Notes: generated by a model from the sequence alone, not told the origin. Shown: positions 10,265-18,942, counted from the first letter of the stretch. The stretch is 21,082 bases of DNA from Asparagopsis taxiformis (GCA_030407315.1 JALQPE010000525.1:1-21082); one strand, 5' to 3'. Numbers and translations are program-made.

Positions 10265-10512
10265 GTGTAATGTGTTAAAATTACAGCTGTCAAGCTAGGC
10301 GGCTTTTGGGGCGGCTGCGAGCACCCCTTTATCCGGGGAACACCCTGATTTGAGTTAAAATTTGGGCTATTCTCAAAAACATGCACATGTGAACATGTTT
10401 TTGAGATGGGGGTGTGCCGTACGGCACAATCGACCCGCTGAAATCAAGGTTTTTTACAATATTTTTGCTGCCCGAAATTCTACAATTTCTGGGCTGGCCA
10501 GCAATGCAATAG
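10265..10512 (+). repeat. Dispersed double-palindrome module, copy 5
   Basis: Invariant core at 10372-10427. Upstream it shares TTACAGCTGTC(A/G)AGCTAGGC and GAGCACCCCT with the inverted copy at 15491-15745, so these two are relatives over a longer stretch than the hairpin alone. It breaks off after CCAGCAATGCAAT near 10509, before the GGACGTCC tip seen in other copies. Confidence 0.88.
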
Positions 10513-11090
10513 CTATCTGCTCTAAACCGATTCTAACAAGCAGAAAGAATCCTCTCCTTCATGACGATGCTCTCGAATTGAGTGCAATGCAACGGACTCC
10601 CTCCAAGAGAACGACAAAGCATCGTCTTTTGCAAGGCATTTCCGTACGAAAAATAATCGAAAAAATATTTGACTTTAACCTAACAGCTATCGCGAGCACC
10701 GTACTCAGCTATATTTCCTCTGTAATTTCCTTCCTCCAACCAATCAATAGCCGCTTGGTCACAGGCTTAAAAGCCTTCCACTATCTGTCCTATCCATCGA
10801 AGACCCTCGGAGGGTTCGATCCAGGCCTTGATCACCCATGATGGGTGTGCAACCCGAGAAATTGAAAATGGAACATATTGCGACAGGGACGAGATATCAT
10901 TCAATGAAAGAGAAGTTCTCTTTCGTTTACTTTTTTCTAACAAGATTCTAAACGTCTACAAACCCTATGTCGTCCGTCCGTTTTCATCCCGGAGAGATGT
11001 GGATGTGAGGTAAGACGCAGTGGTGATGTTGTGTTGATTCCCACAGACGGAGGTGGAGGAGGTGGCTACGGAGGAAGCCTGGAGAAATTC
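10513..11090. other. Stretch with doubtful short open frames
   Basis: A plus-strand frame with an ATG at 10587 runs to 10841 (84 codons). It begins with a basic MQRTPSKRTTKHR patch followed by alternating hydrophobic sequence. The next frame (10828-11013) has no ATG start, and the two are not in one frame. A small 7-bp palindrome, CACCCAT/ATGGGTG, lies at 10833-10847. Nothing identifies either frame; they may be decayed pieces of one gene. Confidence 0.3.
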
Positions 11091-11229
11091 TCCGGTACTG
11101 ACATCTCACATGTTGAGAACATGTGAGATGTCAGTACCCATGGATGAGAAGAAACACATGTTCAGGTCCGGTTCGGATATTCTTTCCATTAACGGAGGTG
11201 GAGGAGGCTATGGTGGAAGCCTGGAGAAG
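11046..11229 (+). repeat. Imperfect direct repeat flanking a hairpin
   Basis: GGAGGTGGAGGAGG, then CTACGGAGGAAGCCTGGAGAA, at 11049-11087 is repeated as GGAGGTGGAGGAGG, then CTATGGTGGAAGCCTGGAGAA, at about 11193-11227. The first copy has an extra TGG. In one phase both would code for a Gly-rich GGGGYGGSLEK-like peptide. The perfect hairpin at 11094-11138 lies between them. Confidence 0.75.
11094..11138. repeat. Perfect 21-bp inverted repeat with 3-nt loop
   Basis: The arm at 11094-11114 (GGTACTGACATCTCACATGT plus T) is exactly complementary to 11118-11138 around the loop GAG. There is no T-run after it and no gene end before it, so it is not a terminator of bacterial type. It could be a small foldback insertion, a recombination scar or a microRNA-like hairpin. 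Confidence 0.92.
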
Positions 11230-11249
11230 AATAGAATAGTCCTATACCC

Positions 11250-11498
11250 ATGCATCACAAGAAAACGTTGTTGGGCTCCTTTTCGAAGCCCATTCGTCTC
11301 TTGAATAAATTTAGCACCCGAATCATATACGATTGCCGAGTTGACACCCCGTATGTCTCGTTGGTAGAAATAGCAGGGGTTCCACCACTCAGCTGGCGGG
11401 AAGTAGTTACTGATTATATGAGATATGGCTTAGCTCCCGCCAAAACCGATAGCTCTGGGCTCAGGTTCTCCAAATGTGGTTATACGAATGTGTTCTGA
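11250..11498 (+). CDS. Hypothetical 82-aa frame, doubtful
   Basis: An ATG-started frame with fairly protein-like composition towards its end (for example VSLVEIAGVPPLSWREVVTD). It starts with a basic MHHKKTLLGSFSKP. It stops just before the dispersed module at 11525. No family was recognised and no promoter or polyadenylation site was seen. It could be the remnant of a gene interrupted by the module. Confidence 0.25.
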   Translation: MHHKKTLLGSFSKPIRLLNKFSTRIIYDCRVDTPYVSLVEIAGVPPLSWREVVTDYMRYGLAPAKTDSSGLRFSKCGYTNVF

Positions 11499-11524
11499 CA
11501 ATGCTAGAAGACGAATATCTGCAT

Positions 11525-11725
11525 CCTGATTTGAATTAAAATTTGGGCTATTCTCAAAAACATGCACATGTGAACATGTTTTTGAGATGGGGATGTGCCG
11601 TACGGCACAATCGACCGCCGAAATCGATGTTTTTTGCAATATTTTTTCTGCCCGAAATTGTAGAATTTCTGGTCTGGCCAGCAATGCATCTGAGCTGGAC
11701 ATCCCCATGTCCAGTGGCCGTCCGG
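11525..11725 (+). repeat. Dispersed double-palindrome module, copy 6
   Basis: Core at 11553-11608; both palindromes are intact and only one base of the 8-nt linker differs (GGGGA instead of GGGGG). The tip is altered (GGACATCCCCATGTCC), which creates an extra small palindrome. It faces the copy at 15491-15685. Confidence 0.9.
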
Positions 11726-11789
11726 ATGTCGCTCACCTGGTAAGCGTGATGCACCTGTAACAACCTATGTGACTGCAGTCACAGCCGCC

Positions 11790-12065
11790 ATGGCGGCCGT
11801 GCAGTACAACCCTCAAAGACAGGGAATCACAATCTTTTTAAAATTTTTCTCTACCACGTATCCGTCACAACTTATTACCTACACCGGTTACGGGTTTCAA
11901 GACCTTTCCAGTGCTGTGTACCCGTATACTCTGTTCCGTTCGATATCAACCAGTGTTCCTCACGAAAGAGTGCAAACGTCACGAGATACGTCGTCAAATT
12001 TGACTGTCTCGCCGAGCGGTCGCCATCCTGTACCGAATTTCCACTCATTCCATTATGACGAATAA
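11790..12065 (+). CDS. Short upstream frame overlapping the next gene's start
   Basis: The ATG at 11790 sits in the centre of the palindrome GCCGCCATGGCGGC, an excellent start context. The frame runs 91 codons and ends at 12065, overlapping by 11 nt the ATG at 12055 in another frame. The translation has no recognisable motif. It is best read as a candidate upstream reading frame in the leader of the 12055 gene that could reduce its translation. It may be accidental. Confidence 0.3.
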   Translation: MAAVQYNPQRQGITIFLKFFSTTYPSQLITYTGYGFQDLSSAVYPYTLFRSISTSVPHERVQTSRDTSSNLTVSPSGRHPVPNFHSFHYDE

Positions 12066-13131
12066 GCGCAGGCGCAACAGCAATCCGATCGTTGACGACG
12101 CAACCGTGCCAATTCTGCGCGAACCCGCTAGCCCTTGGGAGGATTCTAGTGACATGGGTACACGTCGAAACGTAGGTCGCGCCGCCCGCGAAACTACTCT
12201 CGCTGGCAAAGACTTCCTCCGCCTCTTGCTGGATTTGTTCGCCCACTCAAGTTTCGCAGACTTGACGGACAAGCTGGGAGGTTTCACATACGCGGACCTT
12301 GGCGCTTGGGTTGCGCAGGGCACGGAAGAACAATTTGCGGCGCTGCAAGGTCGACTCAGCATGGCCTTCAGCGGTCGTTCGAATAATGCTGGAGTCGAGG
12401 CGGATGTTGCCGAAATCGTCATGGCAGAGATGAACGTTGAGCGAGCCAAGCAGATTGTTCGTCTGGCATTACCGATTGCCGAGTTTTCAAGACAGGATGA
12501 GCGTATCGGGCAATGGGTTGAGCACTGCATCCTTTCTGGGATCGTGCCGCAGACCTTCCTTATTGGATGTAACATGCTTCCTTCGCCACTACAGGCGCCG
12601 CAGCGCGGGGAACCAAGCGCCTTCGTTCTTGCTCCACCGGAAACGTTCGAGGTATTGATGTATTTCCAAGCGTTGTCTATCATCCGAAATCACAACAAGA
12701 ACCTGCCGCGTCGCCGAATAGGCGACGCGGCCGAAGAGGGGAACGAAGCCGCACGCGTCCCAGCCCATCGGAAAAGCACTAATCGAGCTTGTTACGTGGT
12801 TCAAGTTTTATACCATGCTTGGACCGATGTGGCCTTCGCCGCAAAGTTTTCCAGCTTCGAAGAGTTGATGGCGCCGTACATCATTTTCGACAGCAGTGAG
12901 CATTGGTTTGACGTGCTCGATGAAGGTCTATTCGCACCGATGGAGCAGAAGCTAGATCTCTACCACGACAAAGCTCCCCTATCTCATCCTGATGGATATG
13001 GTGGAAAAGTAGAGACAAGAACCAATGCGCAGCACAGTGCATTTAGGTACCTTGTGAGGAAGTTCTTCGACCGGTTGCAGTTTCTTATCGTCAACCCGGA
13101 CCTGTACACCTGGCCGGAGTCCGACCGCTGA
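12055..13131 (+). CDS. Unknown 358-aa protein directly upstream and in frame with methyltransferase-SET
   Basis: I do not recognise this protein. It begins MTNKRRRNSN, a basic patch that could serve as a nuclear localisation signal. From residue 45 on it looks globular and mostly helical (LAGKDFLRLLLDLFAHSSFA, then a middle part with AEIVMAEMNVERAKQIVRLA and a Trp/Phe-rich C-terminal part with HWFDVLDEGLF). There are no membrane segments and no metal-binding Cys/His clusters. The frame ends with TGA at 13129-13131 (GACCGCTGAGGG), and the same frame then stays open for another 2.1 kb to 15258. The TGA may therefore be a mutated CGA codon inside one 1067-residue protein, a leaky stop, or a genuine end. 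The ATG at 12055 has a weak context (CATTATGACG). Its composition matches the downstream part, which supports a common origin. Confidence 0.7.
   Translation: MTNKRRRNSNPIVDDATVPILREPASPWEDSSDMGTRRNVGRAARETTLAGKDFLRLLLDLFAHSSFADLTDKLGGFTYADLGAWVAQGTEEQFAALQGRLSMAFSGRSNNAGVEADVAEIVMAEMNVERAKQIVRLALPIAEFSRQDERIGQWVEHCILSGIVPQTFLIGCNMLPSPLQAPQRGEPSAFVLAPPETFEVLMYFQALSIIRNHNKNLPRRRIGDAAEEGNEAARVPAHRKSTNRACYVVQVLYHAWTDVAFAAKFSSFEELMAPYIIFDSSEHWFDVLDEGLFAPMEQKLDLYHDKAPLSHPDGYGGKVETRTNAQHSAFRYLVRKFFDRLQFLIVNPDLYTWPESDR
13129..13131 (+). other. Single in-frame TGA splitting a 1068-codon frame
   Basis: The frames 12055-13128 and 13132-15258 are the same frame, separated only by this TGA. CGA to TGA is a CpG transition, the commonest decay at methylated DNA. 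The context TGAGGG is not the well-known CUA-type readthrough context. Splicing out a short intron is not supported by an obvious GT...AG pair here. Confidence 0.85.
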
Positions 13132-13209
13132 GGGGCGCTGGAAATATACTTGTCAAGCGGAAATCCGGACAAGCTGCCAGCGTACTTTGATACCCTCGAC
13201 GAAGACGTT

Positions 13210-15258
13210 ATGGCTGTCCTCCGCCCGGCACCACAAGCCGCGGACGCAGAAAAGGTCCCCAAGCCGGTTGATGACACTCCCACTCGTCGCAACACAGGAG
13301 GGAGAGGTTTGGTTCCGTCGACAAGACACACAACCAGGCTTCAACTTGGACCTGGGAGGATCAGTCTTACTGCCCAAGGGCCGTCTCCCCCGTCACCGTC
13401 ACCCCATGCGACAGAAGAGCAGGAAAGTGAAGGGCAGGCTCTCGCAAAGGACTTTCTTTCGAAAATGAGTCAGTATTGCCGGGTGTACGACGTCCCTTTC
13501 GAAGATTTGGTCAGTGCCGACGAGAGCCGAGAACACGTGCCCATCACGGGTAACGTTCAGCTCATTCTGACAGATCCGCCCTACAATGTTCGTCGTAAGA
13601 GGAACGATTCCAACTCTTCGTACGACAGGCTAACTGCAGAAGATATGCAGGCTAGCATCGAAGTGTTTGACGAGCTGTTGCGCCCCGGTGGCCACGGCAT
13701 CGTGTTCTGCTCCGTTTTGCAGTTCTACGAATGGTTCCATTACTTGGAAACGTACAAAGGACCGCAGTCAGAAGGCCCAACCGATGCTGCTGCCAGTGAT
13801 GACGGGTCGGATGAAGAAGAGGTTACGTCCATGAATTCGGACTCCGAAGCATCGCAGCACAGTGGCGAAGAAAGTGCGGATGAGGATGAGGAGGAGGACG
13901 AGGAGGAGGAGGACGTCGTTCGGAATTCAGTTTTCTTCGTTGACGAGGTACCTCTGTTGTTTGTCCGATTACCTGGGCACCTCTATCAAATGCCGGGGCG
14001 GAAGAGGTACCAACGCATAAACATGGCAGAGGTCGCTATCCACTTCTGGAAGCGAGGTGTTCCGTTCAAGACTGGAAGCGAGATGGTGGCCTATAGGAAC
14101 CACGGATACATGGACGGCACGTACCCGGCGTGGTGCAACGTCACCATCAATATGCCCGCCATCGATTCGAATGAGATGGTGTGGCGAACAAGGAGCACAA
14201 CCGGTGCTACGGTCAGAGTTCGTGCAAAGCAGAAGAGCGTCGCTCTCATGATGGAGTTGATCAGCCAGCATTCACAGCCTGGTGATATTGTTGTCGATCC
14301 ATTCTCTGGCACTTTCGCAACGGGAAAAGCAGCTATGAGCTTGCCTGAGCTCCGTGTTTTCGTCGGCAGTGACATGGACAAATTGTGTGTGGCACGATCG
14401 CTTCCAAAGCTGTGTGCAGTCATGTCACGTGTGATTCTTTCAAACAACACTGACATGAGGGTCACGACAGAAGCGAAACAGAGTGCTGAGAAGTTCTTGG
14501 CGTCCCCCTCTGTCACGATGCGTACACAGAGGGAACGCAGGATCATCGAACCCCCACCTGGCCTTCCCCTGTACCAGAGGTTCCCGAAATATATTCGGCA
14601 GTACCTCTGGCAGCTGTGCCCAGAGTCGATTGCGTCGCACGAGCACATGGAAAAACCGGTACATTATTGGCCACCTTCCCTGCGCCGCTGGTTGCAAAGT
14701 GAAAACCCTCGCGTGATGCGGGCACACGATTGTGTTGCGAAAAAATTGAGCGTTCGACCATCGCTGATTAAGCATCCAAATGCAGGAAGAGGGCTCTTCG
14801 CTGAACAGACATTTAATGTTGGCGACGAAGTATGTGCATACTACGGAACTGTTGTGTACTCTGATATGAGCAAGGAGTCGATGAGGTTCGCGTACGGAGA
14901 GGGTCACATGGCGATAACGAAGGAAACATTCTTGATGTATGCCATCAAGCTGTATGCAACAGCGGAGGACGACGAAAACATCGAGCATCCAATTTGGATT
15001 GTTCCGGCTCCGTTCTGTTCGGCGCAGTTCATCAACGACCCGCGGTATTTGCGAGGTGAGGACACTCCGGCGGAAGACACCAGGCGGATGGCCAACGTCG
15101 AGTTTGTCGAGAACTACAGCAGCGGTTCGACGGGGAAGAAGCTCAAGGCGAAGGACCTAGAAAATCCGAAGATCATCGTAGTACGTGCAATCTACGATAT
15201 CCGTCTAGGGCAGGAGCTCTACGTTCATTATGGGACAGCGTTTAGAGCATGGAATTAG
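13210..15258 (+). CDS. Beta-class DNA N6/N4 amino-methyltransferase fused to a SET domain
   Basis: The first ATG after the upstream TGA is at 13210 (682 aa), but the frame is open from 13132. Residue numbers here count from 13150. After a Pro/Ser-rich linker comes catalytic motif IV, LTDPPYN, with DPPY at about 142-145. A strongly acidic insert (about 217-257, long Glu/Asp runs) follows, then GHLYQMPGRKRYQR. The AdoMet-binding motif is GDIVVDPFSGTFATG (D at about 383). Motif IV before motif I is the beta-class order known from bacterial CcrM-like enzymes; DPPY is usual for adenine-N6, but N4-cytosine cannot be excluded. The C-terminal third carries SET-domain hallmarks: AGRGLFA (546), AYYG, FINDP, NVEF (649) and GQELYVHYG (Tyr at 694). 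Inferred activity: methylation of DNA and of lysine on a protein partner, probably in the nucleus. All key motifs look intact. AATAAA lies 32 nt after the TAG stop. It is flanked by facing repeat modules. Confidence 0.88.
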   Translation: MAVLRPAPQAADAEKVPKPVDDTPTRRNTGGRGLVPSTRHTTRLQLGPGRISLTAQGPSPPSPSPHATEEQESEGQALAKDFLSKMSQYCRVYDVPFEDLVSADESREHVPITGNVQLILTDPPYNVRRKRNDSNSSYDRLTAEDMQASIEVFDELLRPGGHGIVFCSVLQFYEWFHYLETYKGPQSEGPTDAAASDDGSDEEEVTSMNSDSEASQHSGEESADEDEEEDEEEEDVVRNSVFFVDEVPLLFVRLPGHLYQMPGRKRYQRINMAEVAIHFWKRGVPFKTGSEMVAYRNHGYMDGTYPAWCNVTINMPAIDSNEMVWRTRSTTGATVRVRAKQKSVALMMELISQHSQPGDIVVDPFSGTFATGKAAMSLPELRVFVGSDMDKLCVARSLPKLCAVMSRVILSNNTDMRVTTEAKQSAEKFLASPSVTMRTQRERRIIEPPPGLPLYQRFPKYIRQYLWQLCPESIASHEHMEKPVHYWPPSLRRWLQSENPRVMRAHDCVAKKLSVRPSLIKHPNAGRGLFAEQTFNVGDEVCAYYGTVVYSDMSKESMRFAYGEGHMAITKETFLMYAIKLYATAEDDENIEHPIWIVPAPFCSAQFINDPRYLRGEDTPAEDTRRMANVEFVENYSSGSTGKKLKAKDLENPKIIVVRAIYDIRLGQELYVHYGTAFRAWN

Positions 15259-15289
15259 GGTCACGAAAGATGTTCTCATTTCGACTACA

Positions 15290-15295
15290 AATAAA
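15290..15295 (+). promoter_or_regulatory. Polyadenylation signal AATAAA
   Basis: A canonical AATAAA (in CTACAAATAAAGC) lies 32 nt after the TAG stop of the methyltransferase-SET gene, at an ordinary distance for a 3' untranslated region. It supports that gene being, or having been, a polymerase II transcription unit of its own. Confidence 0.6.
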
Positions 15296-15490
15296 GCTAC
15301 GTTCCAGAGTTGAAGTATATCATATAATGCAGCATGTCCAGCCACCATTAGTCCAGGGTGAAACCTATTCGGCAGTACTCACCTGTCAAAAACCAATCGT
15401 TCACACTCCAGGTGCACTTCATCCGAGCAGTGAACCTGACTGCTTGGATGCTGTTATGCGTGCAGATGCAAAATACACGACCAGGTTGAA

Positions 15491-15745
15491 ATGGACGCCC
15501 GGTGGATGTCCAGCTCAGTTGCATTGCTGTCCAGCCCAGAAATTCTACAATTCAGGGCAGAAAAAAATATTGCAAAAAACATCGATTTCAGCGGGTCGAT
15601 TGTGCCGTACGGCACACCCCCATCTCAAAAACATGTTCACATGTGCATGTTTTTGAGAATAGCCCAAATTTTAATTCAAATCAGGACGTCTTCCGGACAT
15701 AGGGGTGCTCGCGGCCTAGCTCGACAGCTGTAATTGTACCTCATT
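15491..15745 (-). repeat. Dispersed double-palindrome module, copy 7 (inverted)
   Basis: Invariant core at 15602-15657. It faces copies 5 and 6. Beyond the tip, at 15395-15490, it is still related to sequence next to the partial copy at the start of the window (CGTGT...GCATCTGCACGCATAACAGCA and so on). The repeat unit is therefore longer than the module and the GGACGTCC tip is not a true terminus. Confidence 0.88.
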
Positions 15746-15913
15746 AAATACTGTTGATGACTGCCTACCGTATATAATCTGGACTGTTGGCGTATTCTCC
15801 GGTACTTGACCTGAACGTTCATTGCAGACCGTTGTGAGTACCGACACTATACAGCAATCTTTTTTGTATCTCGTGCAATCCGATTGTACCATCTCTTCGG
15901 GGAAAGCTTCATT

Positions 15914-18198
15914 ATGCCGCCGTGTATTGCGAAGAAAGCTCCAAAGCCTCCGGGCCTCCAGAAAACCCGGTCAGCAGCTGCTGTAACGAGTGCCTGACAA
16001 TCCCGAGCGAAGAAGCGGTCTGGGCCTACCGGCAGCATTGAACCGCGGTCCGGTAGTCGCAAGACGGACCAGCGCAGAACTGGGGATCCGCAGCGAGAAA
16101 GTGAGGAAGGAGGAACGGCGCGGAGAGAGATGGGGCTTGACCGAGGCAAGCGTGCTCGCAGGGACAGTGAACATCATGATGATGACATGATAGTGGCTCA
16201 AAACATGTTGGAATTGCGGCAGAGTGCTATGGCAAAGGTAGTTCCTCCCGGGTTGGCAGATGCGGAGGTGCTGCAGACGGAGTCCCAGCCGGGGGTTCGC
16301 GAGACACTGGAGACTGTGACCCCCACTGCGCCAACTATGCCGAGTACATCAGCCCCAGCAGGTAATGCAGTCAGGGACCCGAGGATAGCGGCAAGGGGTG
16401 TTGTTTCTGAGCAACGTTCACAGGATGCCAACTATCATCGGCGGTCAGGTGGTACTGAGGGGAGAGAGCAGCCGGAGTGCGGGCCTCGTCACAACAGACT
16501 GTCATTGGTGCCAAATATGCGCGTAACGCCCCCGCGACGTCAGGCTATTGCCGATGGAGGACATCATAATCCCGATAGCGTGCGAGATGGGGGGGACGGT
16601 GAGGGCAGAGAGGTTGCATCCGCCGGAATCCATCGATTTAATGGCGAGTCGCATCAATGCGCAGAAGAAGAAGATCGCGGAGCTGGAAAAAAGTGTTTAG
16701 CCAGGACATAGCAAACAAGGCGCTCACCACGGAGATAGTTGCGTTGGAGGCTAAGGTGAAGACTCTGCAGGCGGAAAATGCCAGCCTTACTGCAATTGCG
16801 AGAACAGGTAGAATCAGTGATCACGGTGGCGGTAAGTCGAAAATACAGAAAGCCATTCCTGTGAAATACCTTGGAGTTCTTAGGGCGGTTGAGGAAAACC
16901 TGACAAAGTGGTGCAAGAACGAGACTATGGAGCTGGACCCTATAGCGGAACAAACGCAGAGACGTTGGACTGGACGTACCATCGAGGTAGAGCCGGTAGA
17001 AGGGGCACTTTGGAGCGAAAACGGTGTAGGATATATTGCTACCCCTCCGGGCTATATCATCAAGAATCTGCAGTGGTATACACCTTCGTACAGGGATGAG
17101 AGTGATCTGCTGAATGACTTGGTGCGACACGTACTGCGTCAAAGTCCGTGGTGTGATGTGTTTTCCGATGAGGAGCAGCGTGTGTGCTGTCAAGAGGCTG
17201 TGGCGGGGAGCAAGGAATTGAAAGTGAAGGTGACGCAGAAACTGTCCGACGTGATGAGTGCACGGAAGCGTAATGCGAGGGACAGATTGTTCGGTTCGCT
17301 GGGGTACACGAAATTAATGTCTAGATGCACGATGCTGACGACGCGAGCTGAGATGGACGAGCGAGAGGATCAAAAGCGCGAAGCGCCTGAGAAGCTTTTG
17401 AAACGGGAAAGCAACGGTGATTTGGATATGGGGAGGTGGCGAACGGCACCGTTCTCAGAGCTGCGATACAGCAAAGGCTTGGTTCCTGACAGCTTCGAAA
17501 TGGAAGTGAATGGTGATGCATGGTTTAACAACCGAGTAGCTGTGAATGTGCTGGACATCTTCAGGGGTTATTCGATACGACCAGAACAAGTAATGGACAT
17601 AGAGACGAGCATACTAACGCTGGCGCGCCTGGATGCTTGGCTAGTGACTACTGTGGAGTGTTTGGATGAACCGAAGGGGAAAGGAGGTGCACGGCAGAAG
17701 GAGTTTACAAGGCGGTACAGTCAATATGTGGGGGTAGCTTTTCAGCAATTAGTTGGTAAGGTGGTGTACTGCATGTCTTGTCTCCAAGGCTCGCAAGCAA
17801 GGGAAGAAACGGACGTTGTCGAGAGCGAACAGCGGAGTAGTGCACAGTCACGGCATGTGTTTGCAAGCCGTACTGTGACGAGAGAGGCTGTTGAAGTGTG
17901 GCAAAGCGGAGAGGGGTCTGGAATTGTTCATGTCGTTGATGATGTAAACCGCTGCTCATCACTTGTTCTAGTGTCCGAGGATTGGATTCAATCGCATATT
18001 ACGTCAAACCTCGGTGCTGTAATGGATTGTGTGATTGCGCAAGGACTAATTGGCGCAGAACTTTTCGTCGTTGACCCATATGCTGGACACCTGAGTGCAA
18101 ACCTGAATGTCGAAATCAATGCCCCACCGTATGGGGGCATGGGGCGGCGCCATCCAGCCACTGCCGATAACGGTTTTGGCGTAATGGAGGATGGTTGA
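15914..18198 (+). pseudogene. Broken gene for an unknown coiled-coil protein
   Basis: One gene seems to be spread over three frames. It starts at ATG 15914 (MPPCIAKKAPKPPG, basic), meets TGA at about 15995, and continues in the same frame through a basic, Arg-rich and Pro/Thr-rich disordered stretch to about 16590. It then shifts frame at a run of seven G (about 16589-16595). A coiled coil starts there (MASRINAQKKKIAELEK) and shifts again at a run of six A (about 16687-16692) into the frame that stays open to 18198. That last frame continues the coiled coil (EIVALEAKVKTLQAENASL) and then holds a globular region of about 430 residues with no motif I recognise. Each shift equals one extra base in a homopolymer. 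The ATG at 16657 inside the last frame cuts the coiled coil and is unlikely to be the true start. The gene may be decayed, or the three breaks may be sequence errors. Confidence 0.6.
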
Positions 18199-18275
18199 AA
18201 TTAGTGCAGTAAATGTGACGTTGACTAGAAGGCTTATCATGTAGTACATTATCAATAGAGTGCTGCGATTTAGAT

Positions 18276-18881
18276 TTATTCTTCTTCATTATCATCTGTG
18301 AACTGGTAATCAGTGTTGGTGTAGAAGCGGTTGAGATAGAAACGGTGGTCCGACCAGTGCATTTGTTTCGTAAATGGCTTGACTGGAAAGTTACTTCGTA
18401 CGATGTGCACGGTGCCAGATATAGTAGATGCAGGAATGAGGTCAAACCAAGGGCCACCTGCACTGTGGGATGCAGTGTCATTGCTGTCAACGGATCCGTT
18501 GTCCGGGTCCCATGTGGACCACTTTAAACAAATGCACCCAAGTGATTTTTCCACAGCGGTTTTTGGGGCAAAGCAGGTCATATACTGAACGAAAGCGAGT
18601 TCTACAGGTTGAAACAGGTTTGGAGACTGCAGGCGTACCAGTGCCAGGACGCGCCCTACCCATATGGTTCTGTAGTCATCGGCAGTTCCGGAGATGACGA
18701 CAAAGGAGTACTGCGATCTCTTTGCGGGGCCGAATGATGAAGTTGCAAAGACGCGCTGCTGCTTGTGCCTCGACACGTTTGTGGGGCGAAGCATGCCACT
18801 GTGCGGGTCAAAGTCGTCGGCATCTGGGACGTACCCTCCCATGACGTAGGCGGACTTTACCACGGTGACGGAAATGTCCAT
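18276..18881 (-). pseudogene. C-terminal fragment resembling KDZ/Plavaka-type transposase
   Basis: This minus-strand frame is open from about 18969, with no ATG before an internal Met at 18881. Its end has a layout I associate with the C-terminal region of Plavaka/KDZ-like transposases and proteins derived from them: WVGRVLALVRLQ, then ELAFVQYMTCF, then WFDLIPASTISGTVHIVRSNF, then FYLNRF and a short acidic tail (TDDNEEE). This rests on remembered pattern only. The frame loses protein-like character at about 18930, exactly where the ACTGCC-rich sequence begins, so the front of the protein with any catalytic residues is missing here. It is convergent with the 15914-18198 gene, with 77 nt between their stops. 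Confidence 0.45.
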
Positions 18882-18942
18882 GTCCTGTATTGGAGGGCCT
18901 TCTAACACCACTACTGAGTTTGAGATCAAAAAATGTAGTAAA

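Larger units (their letters stand above)
11525..15685 (+). mobile_element. Candidate element with facing ~200-bp inverted repeats carrying a methyltransferase-SET gene
   Basis: Copies of the dispersed module face each other at 11525-11725 and 15491-15685 and enclose the long frame 12055-15258. The two share CCTGATTTGAATTAAAATTT, the hairpin, the palindrome, the A/T spacer and the GAGCTGGACATCC tip. A wider unit, 10265-15745, is possible because copies 5 and 7 match over a longer outer stretch. Against a simple transposon reading: no target-site duplication was found at either boundary pair, no transposase or integrase is encoded inside, and related module copies occur singly elsewhere. It might be a non-autonomous element, a host gene trapped between repeats, or part of a larger element. 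The boundaries are therefore provisional. Confidence 0.45.

Noticed and set aside
10809..10830. tRNA-like B-box (GGGTTCGATCC)
   Set aside because: The flanking bases do not form a T-arm stem and no matching A-box, anticodon arm or acceptor stem could be found.
12045..12683. 212-codon minus-strand frame opposite the 12055 gene
   Set aside because: A shadow of the plus-strand gene. Composition is Cys/Ser/Arg-rich and it has no motif.
16657..18198. Complete 513-aa gene starting at 16657
   Set aside because: The start would cut through a coiled coil that continues upstream in another frame (INAQKKKIAELEK), and the first residues (MRRRRRSRSW) look like an out-of-frame reading of the AAG-rich sequence.
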